A DNA stretch of 22,738 bases from CAYYDE01 sp964470525 (GTDB lineage: Bacteria > Patescibacteriota > Gracilibacteria > BD1-5 > UBA6164). The notes under the pieces were generated by a model that did no database searches, had not been told where the DNA came from, and saw only the letters and a list, made by a program, of their open reading frames with translations. This document shows, piece by piece, positions 1 to 9,884 of this stretch (its first letter is position 1; every line of letters begins with the position of its first letter). The stretch is taken from positions 1 to 22,738 of the forward strand of contig CAYYDE010000010.1 of NCBI GenBank assembly GCA_964470525.1, in the 5' to 3' direction. The translations under genes and the position numbers were made by a program.

Positions 1-1933
1 TGAAACTATCGTATTCAAAAGTAGTCGTATTTCAGAGAGCATCAGTTTGAGAAATAAGATTATTATTTTTATCGTATGCTTTTGTTGTAGTGATAAAAAT
101 ATTTCCCGAAAGATCTTTTGCAATTTCTTCTTTGATTGCTTGACTCAGATGGTTATAAGTTGTTTGTACTTTTGCAAGTAAAATATTGGCAGAAGAATAT
201 TTTTTGACTTCAGCAATAGTATGGTCTTTGTTATAAGTCAAAGTATAATAATTTCCTAAAGCATCTGTTTCTTTGATGAGTCTATCAAATAAATCATATT
301 CGTAGAGTGTTTCATTTCATTTTGGATCCGTTTTTTGTATGAGATTTCCATTATTATCATACTCAAAAAGTGTAATAATATTTTTAGAAGTATCATTTGT
401 ATCTACAATAATCGTTTGTTTGATAATTTTTTCAAATTCATCATATTCAAACTCTGTTTTTGCTCCACTTCAATTTTTTTGTGATATCAAACGAGCATTA
501 TCGTCATAAGTAAAAGTATTTTGTAAAAATTTTGAAGTATGGATTTTAGTCGTACTTCCTGAAAGATTATCTAAAACATCATAAAAATATTCTTTTTCCA
601 GAGTTGTACTTCCACTTTGAGTGATGAATTCTTTGGTTTTGTTGTTATTTGGGTCATATTCAAAATTTTGAGAAATTCATTCTGGAGTAGTGATTTTTTT
701 CACTTGTCAAAAAGGAGTATTTTCTATTTGTTTCACAAAACCTTTTCCATCTGTTGAGGTAAAAAGTCTTCCCAAAGTATCGTATGAAAAACTTTGAGTA
801 ATTGCTTGTGTACCAGTTCCAGTTGTTTGGGAAATAAGAAGTCATCAACTATATGAAAATTGAGTTATATTTCATTCTCCATCAGTTTGAGAAATCAGAT
901 TTCAAATACTATCATACGAAAAATTTTGAGAAATATTGTAGGTGGTGTCATTTGCTCTTTTCACTCCTGAAGTGGTGGTGGAGAGAAGATTTCCAAGAGT
1001 ATCATACGTATTATTTACTAGAATACCATTTGCAAAAGTATGAGTAAGAATTTGATTTTTGTCATTGTAGGTAAAAGTTTCTACAATATCTTCAGAACTA
1101 TTTGTTGCTTCAACATCTATTTTTTGTCTTTTTTCAAGGAGATTTCATTTCTCATCATAGCTATAAATAAATCCATTTCCACGAGGTTTTTTCTCTTTGG
1201 TAAGATATCCAAGTTCATTGTATTCATAAAAATAATTTATTTCTCCATTTGAAGTAAAATGTTTTGTTTGAATATTAGCTCCATTCTCATCATAGAAATA
1301 ATCTACTCTATTTCCTTCTCTATCTACAACAGAGTTTGTTGTTACCAGGCTTCCAGAAAGAGTGTAATCATAAGTAATATCTCCATTTCCGTAGGTTTGT
1401 ACAATGACTCTATTATCTTCGTAGGTATTTTCTACATAGGTTTGTCCTTTTGAATCAATCAGTTGTACTAAGTTATGGTTTGAAGTATTATCTCATCCTG
1501 TTGTATACGTATATTGAGTTGATTTACTTTCATTTTCTGAATTGATAGTAACTTGTTTCAGATCTCAAAGATTTCCATCTCCAGTGACTCAGTCAAAATA
1601 TTCAAATTCAACTGTATTTCCTTCAAAATCTTCTATAAATTCAAGTTTATTATTTCATCAATAATTATATGAATAATTTCTTCCTAAAGTATCAGTTACT
1701 TGTGAGAGATAATTTCCAGAATATGAAAAAGTAAGTTCATTTCCATATTTATCTTGAAGAGAAGATATTTTTTTATCAGAATTAAAAATATATTTATTTT
1801 CATTATCAAATGCAATAGTAAAAAATCCAGAATTTTCTATAAGATTTGCTTTGAGTCCTGGATTATAATCATAACTTCCACTTCCATTTTTCAGAAAACG
1901 AAATACTCCAAGTTTTCCGTTGTAAAACATCAT
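1..1933 (-). CDS. RHS/YD-repeat protein, continuation; C-terminus outside window
   Basis: This is the second frame of the same RHS gene. It is open from about 1969 to the left edge with no TAA or TAG when TGA is Gly; the first ATGs in frame are the MM at 1933/1930. It consists of YD repeats of the type FSYDSIGNLISQTDGEGN, repeated many times. The homology continues upstream of the ATG to about 1964 (LYLGEENEEN), which joins the WDHNY of the preceding frame, so the ATG is probably not a genuine start. RHS proteins form a beta-cage that usually encloses a variable C-terminal toxin or adhesive tip. That tip would lie beyond base 1 and cannot be assessed. In-frame TGA codons sit at the repeat glycines, for example at the G of SIGNLIS. 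Confidence 0.85.
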
Positions 1934-3273
1934 ATTTTCTTCATTTTCTTCTCATAAATACAGATATAATTATGATCCCAATTCACTCAAACAGGTCCAT
2001 CATAATAGGTTTGATTTTTATAATTGAGGGTCACTTCAAAAGGAATTTTTTCTCCAGACACACTCATAAAGGTGTTTTCATAAGTAAATTCACCATTTGA
2101 GAGTGTCACTGGATCTCAAGCTGATTGCGTTATTGCTTGAGAGTTGGTTGATGTTTTTAATAAATTTGTATTTCATTGACTCATAAATGATTGTTGATCG
2201 TTTGCATTATGAGTTGAAATTGGATTATAAGCAATAGGATTGTTTGGAGCAAATATAGGAGAGGCTTTACTTGCATGACACGTTGTGTTTCCTCCTCATC
2301 CACTTCATTGACAAGTCCAACTTGAACTTCCTCCAGCTGATGGAAATAGAGGACTACTGAGTTGAGTTCCACTTCAACAAAATATTCCAGTATATTGAGT
2401 TGCTTCAAGTGGATATTGTTTTGATGCAGTTCAACATGAGGCGTTTATAGATGAAATAGTAGGCAAATAAACAGGGTTTGTACCATTATTGCTTGTTATA
2501 GCAACTCCATTTCCAACATCATGGGCATTTTTACGATAAATAAGACCAGCCCCATATGTAATATAGTTTCCATCAGGTGAATACGATGGAGTAAGTCAAT
2601 TGGAAGTTGTAATTGCTATTCAATTTGCAGTATCATTCGCATTTTTACGATAAAGTTTATTTCAATCAGAACCATTTGTATAAACTATATAATTTCAATC
2701 TGGTGAATAGACAGAATGAAGAGTAATAACACTTGTTATTGGGATCCCATTTCATGTATCATTCGCATTTTTACGATAGAGCTTATTTCCATCAGAATTA
2801 TTTCTATATATAATGTAATTCCCATTAGGAGAATAAATAGGGTACATAGAAGGAATACTTGTTATAGGAATCCCATTTCATGTATCATTCGCATTTTTAC
2901 GGTATAACTTATCTCCATCTGATTTATTGATATAAATTATATAATTTCCGTTTGGTGAATAAGAAATTCATAATCAAACTGAAACACTTGTTATAGCACT
3001 TCCATTTCATGTATCATTCGCACTTTTACGATAGAGCTTATTTCCATCGGAAGTATTCATATATATGATGTAATTTCAATCAGGTGAAGAAGCTAATCCT
3101 ACTCCAACCTTATCAGTTGTAATTCGAGTTCCATTTCATGTATCATTCACGTTTTTGCGAAAAACATTATACCCATCAGAAAAATTTCTATAAACTATAT
3201 CATAAGAAAAAACTGGTATTCAAAAATTTAAAAATACAAACATTCAAAACAATAAAAAATATATTTTCTTCAT
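1837..3273 (-). CDS. Secreted PD40 propeller / RHS protein, N-terminal part (frameshifted)
   Basis: Read with TGA = Gly this frame starts at ATG 3273 with a hydrophobic signal-like N-terminus (MKKIYFLLFGMFVFLNFG). Six blades of 42-43 residues follow, each with a core like YSPDGNYIIY and a tail like KLYRKNANDTGNG. These resemble PD40/TolB-type beta-propeller repeats. After them come a Cys-containing Gly/Ser-rich linker (WTCQGSGGGG) and the start of an RHS module (DGPVGVNWDHNY). In that module the sensible reading moves to another frame at about 1964-1966, and the remaining codons down to the TAG at 1837-1839 look like out-of-frame noise. A GGGAG lies just before the ATG. The family is typically a large cell-surface or exported protein; the biological role here is not known. 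It is either a recently broken gene or a single-base assembly error. Confidence 0.8.
2500..3160 (-). repeat. Six tandem PD40-like blade repeats
   Basis: The coding repeats are spaced 129, 129, 126, 126 and about 114 bases apart, judged from the NDTGNG tail (near 3139, 3010, 2881, 2755, 2629, 2515). At the DNA level the plus-strand block around tcattcgcatttttacg recurs almost unchanged, which suggests recent duplication or gene conversion of blades. The glycine in NDTGNG is TGA in some copies, while the neighbouring one is GGA. Confidence 0.85.
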
Positions 3274-3373
3274 AACTCCCACTATTAAAATATAAAATTA
3301 AAGTGGTCAAAGGATAATATACTTTTTTCAAGAAATCAAACTTTTTCAGAAAAAAAGAAAACAAAAATAAGAT

Positions 3374-4729
3374 TTAACAACTACTCACCTTCAACTTTGT
3401 CAAAATCGTTGGAGTTGCGTCACTCACTGGCATAGATTGTCATTTTCCACAGGTTCCGTGGTCGAAATATTCTAAATCATTACAAATTCCATAAATTTCA
3501 TTGAGCATTTCTGGACCATTTCCACTGAGAGTTGCTCCATTCACACGTGTCGTGAGTTTTCCATCTTCTATAAGAAATCCTGATTGCACTTTAAATACAA
3601 AATCTCAGCTCGTTGTATCCACTTGACCTCCTCACATAGCACTCACATATAAACCATTTTTCACACGAGAAATCAGTTCTTCTTTGGTATCATTTCCAGG
3701 AAGTAAATACGTATTTCACATTCTCACAAGTGTTTTATGTTTATAGGTTTCTTTTCTTCCATGTCATGTGGAATTCACTCAAAATTTTTCTGCTGTTTTT
3801 TCGTTGTGAAGATAAGATTTCAAAATCCCATTTTCTATTAAAACCGTATTTTGAGAAACATTTCCTTCATGATCGTGTTTATAATGTCCTCTATGACGTA
3901 AAAGAGTTGGATTATCTACGACACTTACGAGCTGTGAAGCAACTTTTTGTCATATTTTTCCTCTGTATACTGAAGAGTTTTGTAAATCAGCTTCGAGTCC
4001 ATGTCAAACTGCTTCGTGAATAATCGTTCCTCCAGCTTCATTTCAGATAATGACATCAATTTTTCCATTTGGTCCAACATTTCCATCAAGTTGTTTTTCG
4101 AGTTCTAAAATAGATGTTTCAAGAAGTTTTTCAATATTTTCAAAAGAAATTTCTTCTAAAATATCATTTCATGCAATTTTTTTATACATTTCTTCTCTTT
4201 TTCCATTTTTTTCTCCAATCAGTACAACAAAAAATGTGTTATAAAAACAAGTATCTTGGACAAATTTTCCTTGAGAATTTCCCACAACAAATGATTTTTT
4301 AGATAAAATGAGAGAAAGATCACTTGAGGTAATCCAAGATTTTGAAGCAATCATTTTTTGAAACAATGTTTGTGTATCTTGCAAAATAGATGTAATATCA
4401 AAAGAAATATTTTCTATTTCATCAAGTTCTAAATACTCTTCTCACGCGAGAAGCGTGAGAGTTTTTGGTACACCAAAAAGCGAAAATTCTTTTTTCATTG
4501 CTTCAATAGCAGTTTGCAAAGTATGTGAAGCATCAAAAATTTTAAAATATTCTTTTTTTCAATTACGTGAGAGAATACTCAGTCCATCCAGACTTCCAAA
4601 AGAAGGCACTCGAACCACTCCATTCAAACAATTCAAACGAACACTTTTTGATTTCTCAATAAAAATTTCACGATATTCTCCTTCAAAATTATTGAGAGCT
4701 TCTTGAAGATCTTTTTTATAAATTTTCAT
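3374..4729 (-). CDS. tldD: TldD metallopeptidase subunit
   Basis: The protein is 451 aa and reads through with TGA = Gly. It carries the HExxxH zinc motif as HEAVGHGLEAD (residues 238-248). The first glycine of HEAVGHG is encoded by TGA at 4004-4006. The tail around GNDTKEELISRVKNGLYV and GGQVDTTSSDFVF matches the family, as does the length (usual range about 450-480 aa). TldD is the catalytic subunit of the cytoplasmic TldD/TldE protease, which degrades unstructured peptides and in other bacteria matures peptides such as microcin B17. It lies 36 bases downstream of tldE on the same strand, so the two are surely co-transcribed. The stop is TAA. No obvious RiPP precursor or modifying enzyme is seen nearby, so a housekeeping peptide-clearance role is more likely. 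Confidence 0.93.
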
Positions 4730-4732
4730 ATT

Positions 4733-4764
4733 TTTTTATTATTTTATTATTTTATTATTTTATT
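4733..4764. repeat. AT-rich 8-bp tandem repeat between tldE and tldD
   Basis: Three perfect copies of attttatt (4741-4764) follow one near copy (4733-4740). It fills the whole gap between the tldE stop and the tldD start. On the coding strand it gives a run of TAA triplets and an A-rich stretch just before the tldD ATG. No Shine-Dalgarno sequence is visible in it, so the A-rich leader may itself serve as the initiation region. Confidence 0.8.
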
Positions 4765-4765
4765 A

Positions 4766-6049
4766 TTATACTACTTTTTGAGCTGAAAAACTCAATGATG
4801 GTACTTTAAAATTTCCATCTGTTTTTGCGTCATCTCACACACCAGAAATAGAAGAAAAAAGTTCTAAAATATCTCCTGTGAGAGAAATATTTTTGATATA
4901 TTTTGTTTTCTTTCCATTTTGATCAAGCTCATATCATTCTCATGCAAGAGAAAATTTTCCAGTATTCACATCAATCGTATGAAATGCCATTAAATTCATG
5001 AAATGATAGCTACATCCAACTCAAAAATTTGAAGTTGGTTTTGAGAGAAAATCAATATTTGAAACTCGAGAATTTCCTAAATATTGTATTCCTTCTTTTA
5101 AAGCATTTTTATAGTCATAAAATTTTCCAATCCATTTTCATTCATCAAAAAGCACCGTTCTTTTCGCAGTCACTCATTCTTTATCAAACAGTAAAGTTCC
5201 AGTATATCAAGCCAAATTTGGATCATTGATCAAAGTAAAAAGTGGAGAAAAAAGCTGATCTCCTAATTGTTTTTTTGAAAACATACTCAATCCTTCACGA
5301 ATAGATTCTGCTCACAGATTATCAAGAATTACTTCCAAAAATCCAATCACTACTTCCCTATCCAAAACGATATCACACACTTGAGATGATTGATTATTTG
5401 TATGCGCGTCTAATTTATCAAGAATCATTTGTTGAACTTCAGAAATATTTTCTGGAGTAATTTCAAGAAGATTTTTTGAAGAAAATGACTTCCATTCTGC
5501 TTCAGATTTTCCATCTTTTTCTCAAAATAATACTAAAGCAGCATGCATAATATTATCTTTTTGCATTTTTACACTTCACAAAGAATTGATGAAATGATGA
5601 GTAGAATTTTGTACTCAAATAGAAAATCATTCTATTTTTATATTTTTATGATACGAATAATTTTTTACTGATTCAAACTGTTTTTCAAAAAAATCAAATC
5701 CTACTGTTTCCAAAACACGATTTCAGAAATCCTTTTCTACACAATCAACAATTTCAGCAACTTGAATATCTGTATCGTATTGCGCAAATGCTATAATTTT
5801 TTGAATTTCTTGAAATGCATTTTCCAATTTTTCTAAACTATATCCATCAATACTATACACTGCTTTTTTGTGATCTTGAATCACTGTCAGAGTTGTTGAG
5901 ATATTTTCACTACTATCATAAGAAAGCTCATCGTATAAAGGATTATACTCCATGTCTTTTGAATCCGTGTGTCCAATATTTACGATTCACTGTACTTCAT
6001 ATTTTTTAAAAAGTTGTTGAATATTTTTTACATCAATAGGTTGTAACAT
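4766..6049 (-). CDS. tldE: TldE/PmbA, non-catalytic partner of TldD
   Basis: The protein is 427 aa with TGA = Gly. It lacks the HExxxH motif but has PmbA/TldE features: the region LDREVVIGFLEVILDNLGAE, then GDQLFSPLFTLINDPNL, then GVGCSYHFMNLMAFHTIDVN near the C-terminus. TldE supplies the structural half of the TldD/E heterodimer that encloses the active site. The gene order tldE-tldD with a short gap supports the complex. The start is ATG 6049 (MLQPIDVKNIQQLFK); a good promoter lies upstream. The stop is the first of three consecutive in-frame TAA codons at the edge of an AT-rich tandem repeat. Confidence 0.9.
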
Positions 6050-6082
6050 TTTTGTTTTTTATTTAGAAAAATAATTGTTCTC

Positions 6083-6110
6083 ATAATAAATGATTTTACT
6101 TTTTAGTCAA
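6083..6110 (-). promoter_or_regulatory. Predicted sigma-70-type promoter for tldE-tldD
   Basis: On the minus strand TTGACT (6110-6105) is followed after 16 bases by TATTAT (6088-6083), about 34 bases before the tldE ATG. This is a close match to the housekeeping consensus, seen by eye. Confidence 0.55.
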
Positions 6111-6116
6111 AAAATA

Positions 6117-6144
6117 TTTGAATATTTCAAAAGGACTATATAAT
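6117..6144 (+). promoter_or_regulatory. Predicted promoter for the PH-like membrane protein
   Basis: TATAAT (6139-6144) is perfect, with TTTGAA (6117-6122) 16 bases upstream. It lies back to back with the tldE promoter, so the two genes share a short divergent control region. Confidence 0.5.
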
Positions 6145-6175
6145 AAGAAAAATATTTATTTTTTGAATAAAAAAT

Positions 6176-7228
6176 ATGTTTATAAATTTTAGAAAAATAT
6201 TTGAATATCTTTTCTCATCGTTTGATATTGCTTGAGATACAAAATTGATTAAAAAATTAGAATGAGAATGAGTTCGTTTTATCATGCTGATTAAAAGACA
6301 TTGGATGTATTCAATCATTCATTCTTGGAAACTCTTAATTATCATAATAATTGCGTTTATAAATATTTATTTACTCGTTTTTTCAAAAGAGTGATATGAA
6401 ATATATGGTTTAATTATTGCTGGATTTTTATTACTCAATGTGGCATATTGGTTATTTATTATCATTCACTATATTTATGATTTTTATAAAATACAATGAA
6501 GTAGACCTGAATTAGAAGATGTCTATGGAATTTTGAAAAAAAGTAAAGATTCAGATAAAATTTTCACCAGCTTTTTTAATCAAACTATTTTTGTGTTGTT
6601 ATTGTTATTGTGAATTACTCTTTTTACTTTCATTATTGGAGTTATGGGACTTTTACAATGATGAGCAACAACTTTTGGAGTAGGAATCCTCAATGCATTT
6701 TTACTCATTATACAACTTGGTCTTTTTTATAGTTTTCTTCTTGATATGATCAATCAAGAAATGGATTTTAAAGTAGTGATTCCATGAAAAATTATGTTTT
6801 TTAATCAAACTTGAGTTCTTGGAGATTCTCAAAATCTTAATGCAAATAAAATAAAAACCATCAATACACAGTATCAATGATTTTTAGGTTCGTTTTTTAA
6901 CTATTGAGATATTATCGTATTTACTGAATGAGATCAAGAAAATAAATGACAAATGAGAATGGATTATATAGGAGATCCAAATCATACAGTAAAAGAAATA
7001 GAAAAAGTATTAAAAAATGATTTACAAGTTATGGAAAGAGAAATAAATTTAGTTCTTAAAAGATTCAAAGAGCAAATCGGATATGATTCTTTTCATACTC
7101 CTGAAGCAAAAGAAGCTCTCAAAAAATTTATTTGAGAAAATGAAGAAACACTCAAAAATATTTTTGAAAATGGAAATGAAGAAACAAAAAAAGAAGTAAA
7201 AGAAATTTTTGCATTAAGCTATGAATAA
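6176..7228 (+). CDS. Membrane protein with PH-like domain
   Basis: The protein is 350 aa (TGA = Gly). Four hydrophobic segments are visible at about residues 52-69, 76-100, 136-158 and 169-190. A region at about 192-290 follows with the pattern GSFFNYGDIIVFTEGDQ and then YIGDPNHTVKEIEKVL. This resembles the PH-like (bPH2-type) membrane proteins common in CPR bacteria, where a glycine-rich NYGDI motif is followed by a DP-x-x-V-x-x-I motif. The last 60 residues are charged and probably helical. The function of such proteins is unknown. Upstream is a divergent promoter region with a perfect TATAAT; downstream is a strong terminator that starts at the stop codon. No clear Shine-Dalgarno sequence precedes the ATG. 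Confidence 0.8.
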
Positions 7229-7258
7229 AAAAGCGTACTTATGTACGCTTTTTGTTTT
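7228..7258 (+). terminator. Rho-independent terminator
   Basis: A perfect 11-bp stem (7228-7238 with 7243-7253) has a four-base loop ttat and runs into ttttgtttt. It begins on the last base of the membrane-protein stop codon. Confidence 0.9.
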
Positions 7259-7274
7259 ATTTATATTGTCAATG

Positions 7275-7300
7275 AAAGGCGCAACAAGAGTTGCGCCTTT
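7275..7300 (-). terminator. Terminator of the 63-aa Cys protein
   Basis: A perfect GC-containing 11-bp stem (aaaggcgcaac 7275-7285 with 7290-7300) has a four-base loop. It overlaps the TAA stop (7299-7301) of the minus-strand gene, and the T-run on that strand is short. It lies tail to tail with the preceding terminator. Confidence 0.75.
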
Positions 7301-7490
7301 ATGAGAAATTTCATGCACTTTTTTGAGTTGAAAAAGGATTTTCCCCAAATGAACGTACATAATTTTCTCTACACTTGTAACACAAGTGGAGATCAAGATA
7401 GATTGTGGAAGAAATTTCCCCACAATGTTCCTCTGATTGACAAGGAATTATTTCTTTGCCAAGTGATAATTTTTCTGGTTCACTTTCCAT
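7299..7490 (-). CDS. Small four-cysteine (zinc-ribbon-like) protein, 63 aa
   Basis: The start is chosen at ATG 7490 (MESEPEKLSLGKEIIPC) because AGAGG lies five bases upstream, the clearest Shine-Dalgarno site in the window. The in-frame ATG at 7505 and the long hydrophobic extension above it are less likely. Cysteines at residues 17, 23, 37 and 40 give C-x5-C and C-x2-C pairs, as in a small zinc-binding fold. With TGA = Gly the protein extends four residues past the TGA at 7311-7313 (GNFS) to TAA, and that TAA lies in a terminator stem. No family was recognised; a zinc-bound regulator or ribosome-associated protein is possible but unproven. Confidence 0.65.
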
Positions 7491-7566
7491 AAACACCTCT
7501 TTCATTTTTAGAGTGAAATATCTATTTTCCAGCAAAGTGAATGTAATGATTTTTTCAAAAAAATCA

Positions 7567-7595
7567 AATAAAAATATAAAAAACACAAAAGTCAA
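7567..7595 (-). promoter_or_regulatory. Possible promoter of the 63-aa protein
   Basis: On the minus strand TTGACT (7595-7590) is followed after 17 bases by TTTATT (7572-7567). The -35 is good and the -10 is weak. The start codon lies about 77 bases downstream. Confidence 0.3.
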
Positions 7596-7625
7596 ATAGT
7601 TTTTATAAACTTTTCTCTTTAATAA

Positions 7626-7653
7626 TTGACTTTTTATATATTTTGATTATTAA
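7626..7653 (+). promoter_or_regulatory. Predicted promoter of the Ser-rich lipoprotein
   Basis: TTGACT (7626-7631) and TATTAA (7648-7653) are 16 bases apart, upstream of the ATG at 7699. A 7-bp inverted repeat (tcttaac/gttaaga, 7658-7676) lies immediately downstream at the expected start of transcription and could be an operator or a 5' hairpin. Confidence 0.45.
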
Positions 7654-7698
7654 TAAATCTTAACATATAGTTAAGACTTATTATTTCAAATCATCCAT

Positions 7699-9831
7699 AT
7701 GAAACATCTATTACAACCAAAAAACAATCTCCCAATATGACAAACAAAATCATCATTTATAAAAACGATCCAAATTATTTCTCTTTGAGTTGCAGGAGTT
7801 ATTAGTGGTTGTGGATGATGAAGTTCATCTTGAAGTCAAAAGTCTCCATCATCAATTCCGGTATCAAGCAGTTCTCTAGCTTCTTCATCACAAAGAAATC
7901 AATCCAGTATTTCTAGTAGTGTCAATTCAAGTGAATCATCAAATATTATTGTTATAGATTCAATGAAAAAAGTAATTCCTCAAAATACTTCTGAATCAAT
8001 TACATCATATAAATTTCATACAAATATTTCTTGAGTTTCTTTTCAACATCATGGTTCAAATCATGAGAATATTTATTTTTTAAAAAACAATCTACCAGAA
8101 AAATATAGTCTCTATGATCTTGAAAATAGTTCATTTCTCAAAGATGATTTTATTGAACTCTATATAAATAGTAACTGAGTTTGATTTGGAGAATCATTTT
8201 CATGAAAAATAGAAATTACATGATTTTCAAATCAACAAGAACAAAAAATATCTTTACCATATGAATATATTGTTTGAACTTCTCTGAATATAAATATAAT
8301 AGATGGAAAACACAATTTCCCAATTACAAACACTCAAGAATACATTCCATTCCAGATTGATAAACAATTATTTCATATTCCTCAAAAACGTTTTGAATAT
8401 GAAATACTCTCTCCTTCAAATATTATTCTCAGTTTTCCAAGTATATCAGTATATAATATGAACTTTATTCATACTCTTTATATTCAAGACAAATCTTCTC
8501 CTACAAAATATCAAGAACTTACACAAGTAGATTCATTTGGAATATATACAACTCCAAATAGCAATACCGTTTTACATGATTGTCTAACATCTATCTCTTC
8601 TGATGGTTCTGTACAACTTCATTGTGAATACAAAGAACCTTTTCCTCTCAATGAGCAAATAATTATAATATCTCGTTTTACATGAACTCCTATAGCTACT
8701 TCAGCAATTCGTTTACTTTGAACAGATATAAAAAATACTTCATCTTCATCTATAAGTTCTAAATCAGAAAGTTCATCATCAACTTCAGATATATGATTTT
8801 CTGCTTCGTCATCAGTATCAAGTGTTTCATCTTCAAATATTCCAAGCAGTTCAAGTGCTTCAAGTAGTTTCTCTCTATCAAATAGTACATCATCTATCAG
8901 CTCAAGTTCAAATTCTATGACATTTTCAAGTGTTGCATCAACAAGCATTGCGAGCAGTATTGCAAATATTATTTCCTCTTCAAGTATTGCTCATACGAGT
9001 TCAAGTACAAGTTCTATTTCACTTTCCAGTCTTGAATCATCAAGTGTTTCAAGCAGTAGTGTAAATAATAGTTCCATTTCAAGTTCTGAATGATCAAGTA
9101 GTTCTTCTGATACTATAAATACTGCTCAATCAGAACTTCTTGTTACATACAACAATAATCAACCATCAAAATTTAACTCTGCAAATTATACTGCAAGGAG
9201 TTGGTTATTATACTTAGAGGCAATTGAAAATGCTAAAAATACTTTAGATATGCCTACACCTGTAGCAGAAAGTAAATATAAAAATGCTCTTTTTTTCCTA
9301 AATTATGCACTTTCTGAAAGGGAAAAACATGATTTAAGTGAAATAAATATAACTCTTAGATCTGTAGAAAATTATTCACAACTTTGAAATTATAATGTAA
9401 ATGCTTGGAGTTTATTTCAAACAGTACAACAAGCAGCTCTTGATATAAGAACTGATGGAACACAAAAAGAAATTGATACAGCAAATAATAATCTCAAATA
9501 TGTAAAAAATATTTTAGATACTTCTCCGTCTCAAAATTATACAAAATTTTTATGGAATCTTCCTACAAAAAGAGAAAATTGTGATAGACTCATTCCTATT
9601 GAACTTTGAGGATATGAAATAAGATATAAAAAACCATCTGATGTACAATTCACATATATAAATATCAACGAATATGCTGGATTGCAATCTGTTTTTCTCC
9701 TTCCGATAGAAATAAACACAAATACAGATATCGTTGAAATTGCTGCATATGATACAAATATGCTTTATAGTAAATATGTTCCTATACTTTCATCTGATTC
9801 TCAAAACAATGATAATTCATGTGCTCAATAA
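7699..9831 (+). CDS. Ser-rich surface lipoprotein with FIVAR-like repeats
   Basis: The protein is 710 aa (TGA = Gly). The N-terminus has a hydrophobic segment ending in a lipobox VISGC, with Cys38 followed by three glycines, two of them TGA, so a lipid-anchored protein is expected. Residues 39-75 are Ser-rich, and about 75-345 form a globular region. Residues about 347-472 are an almost pure Ser/Thr/Ala/Asn stalk. Two FIVAR-like helical repeats follow from about residue 475 (NYTARSWLLYLEAIENA and NYNVNAWSLFQTVQQAA), then a C-terminal domain of about 110 residues. FIVAR modules are typical of surface adhesins. A stalk between two globular parts suggests display or adhesion at the cell surface. 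A terminator follows closely. Confidence 0.85.
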
Positions 9832-9851
9832 ACTTTTTCTTGAAAAAATCA

Positions 9852-9884
9852 AAAAAGGATTACAAAATTGTAACCCTTTTTTTC
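9852..9884 (+). terminator. Bidirectional terminator between convergent genes
   Basis: The stem aaaaagg-ttacaa pairs with ttgtaa-ccttttt around a two-base loop with one A/C mismatch. A T-run lies on the right on the plus strand and an A-run on the left, so it can serve both the lipoprotein gene and the convergent Kazal/DUF333 gene. Confidence 0.75.

Noticed and set aside
2500..3160. Regular repeats of about 126 bases as a CRISPR array
   Set aside because: They are in-frame protein blades with no unique spacers.
3274..3373. Promoter for the RHS gene
   Set aside because: Several TTGA and TATTAT-like boxes exist, but none has a convincing spacing.
7499..7595. Hydrophobic N-terminal extension of the 63-aa protein
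   Set aside because: The Shine-Dalgarno site and composition favour the internal ATG at 7490; the extension overlaps the divergent promoter region.
8619..8948. Acidic minus-strand frame of 109 codons
   Set aside because: It is the reverse of the Ser-rich stalk of the lipoprotein.
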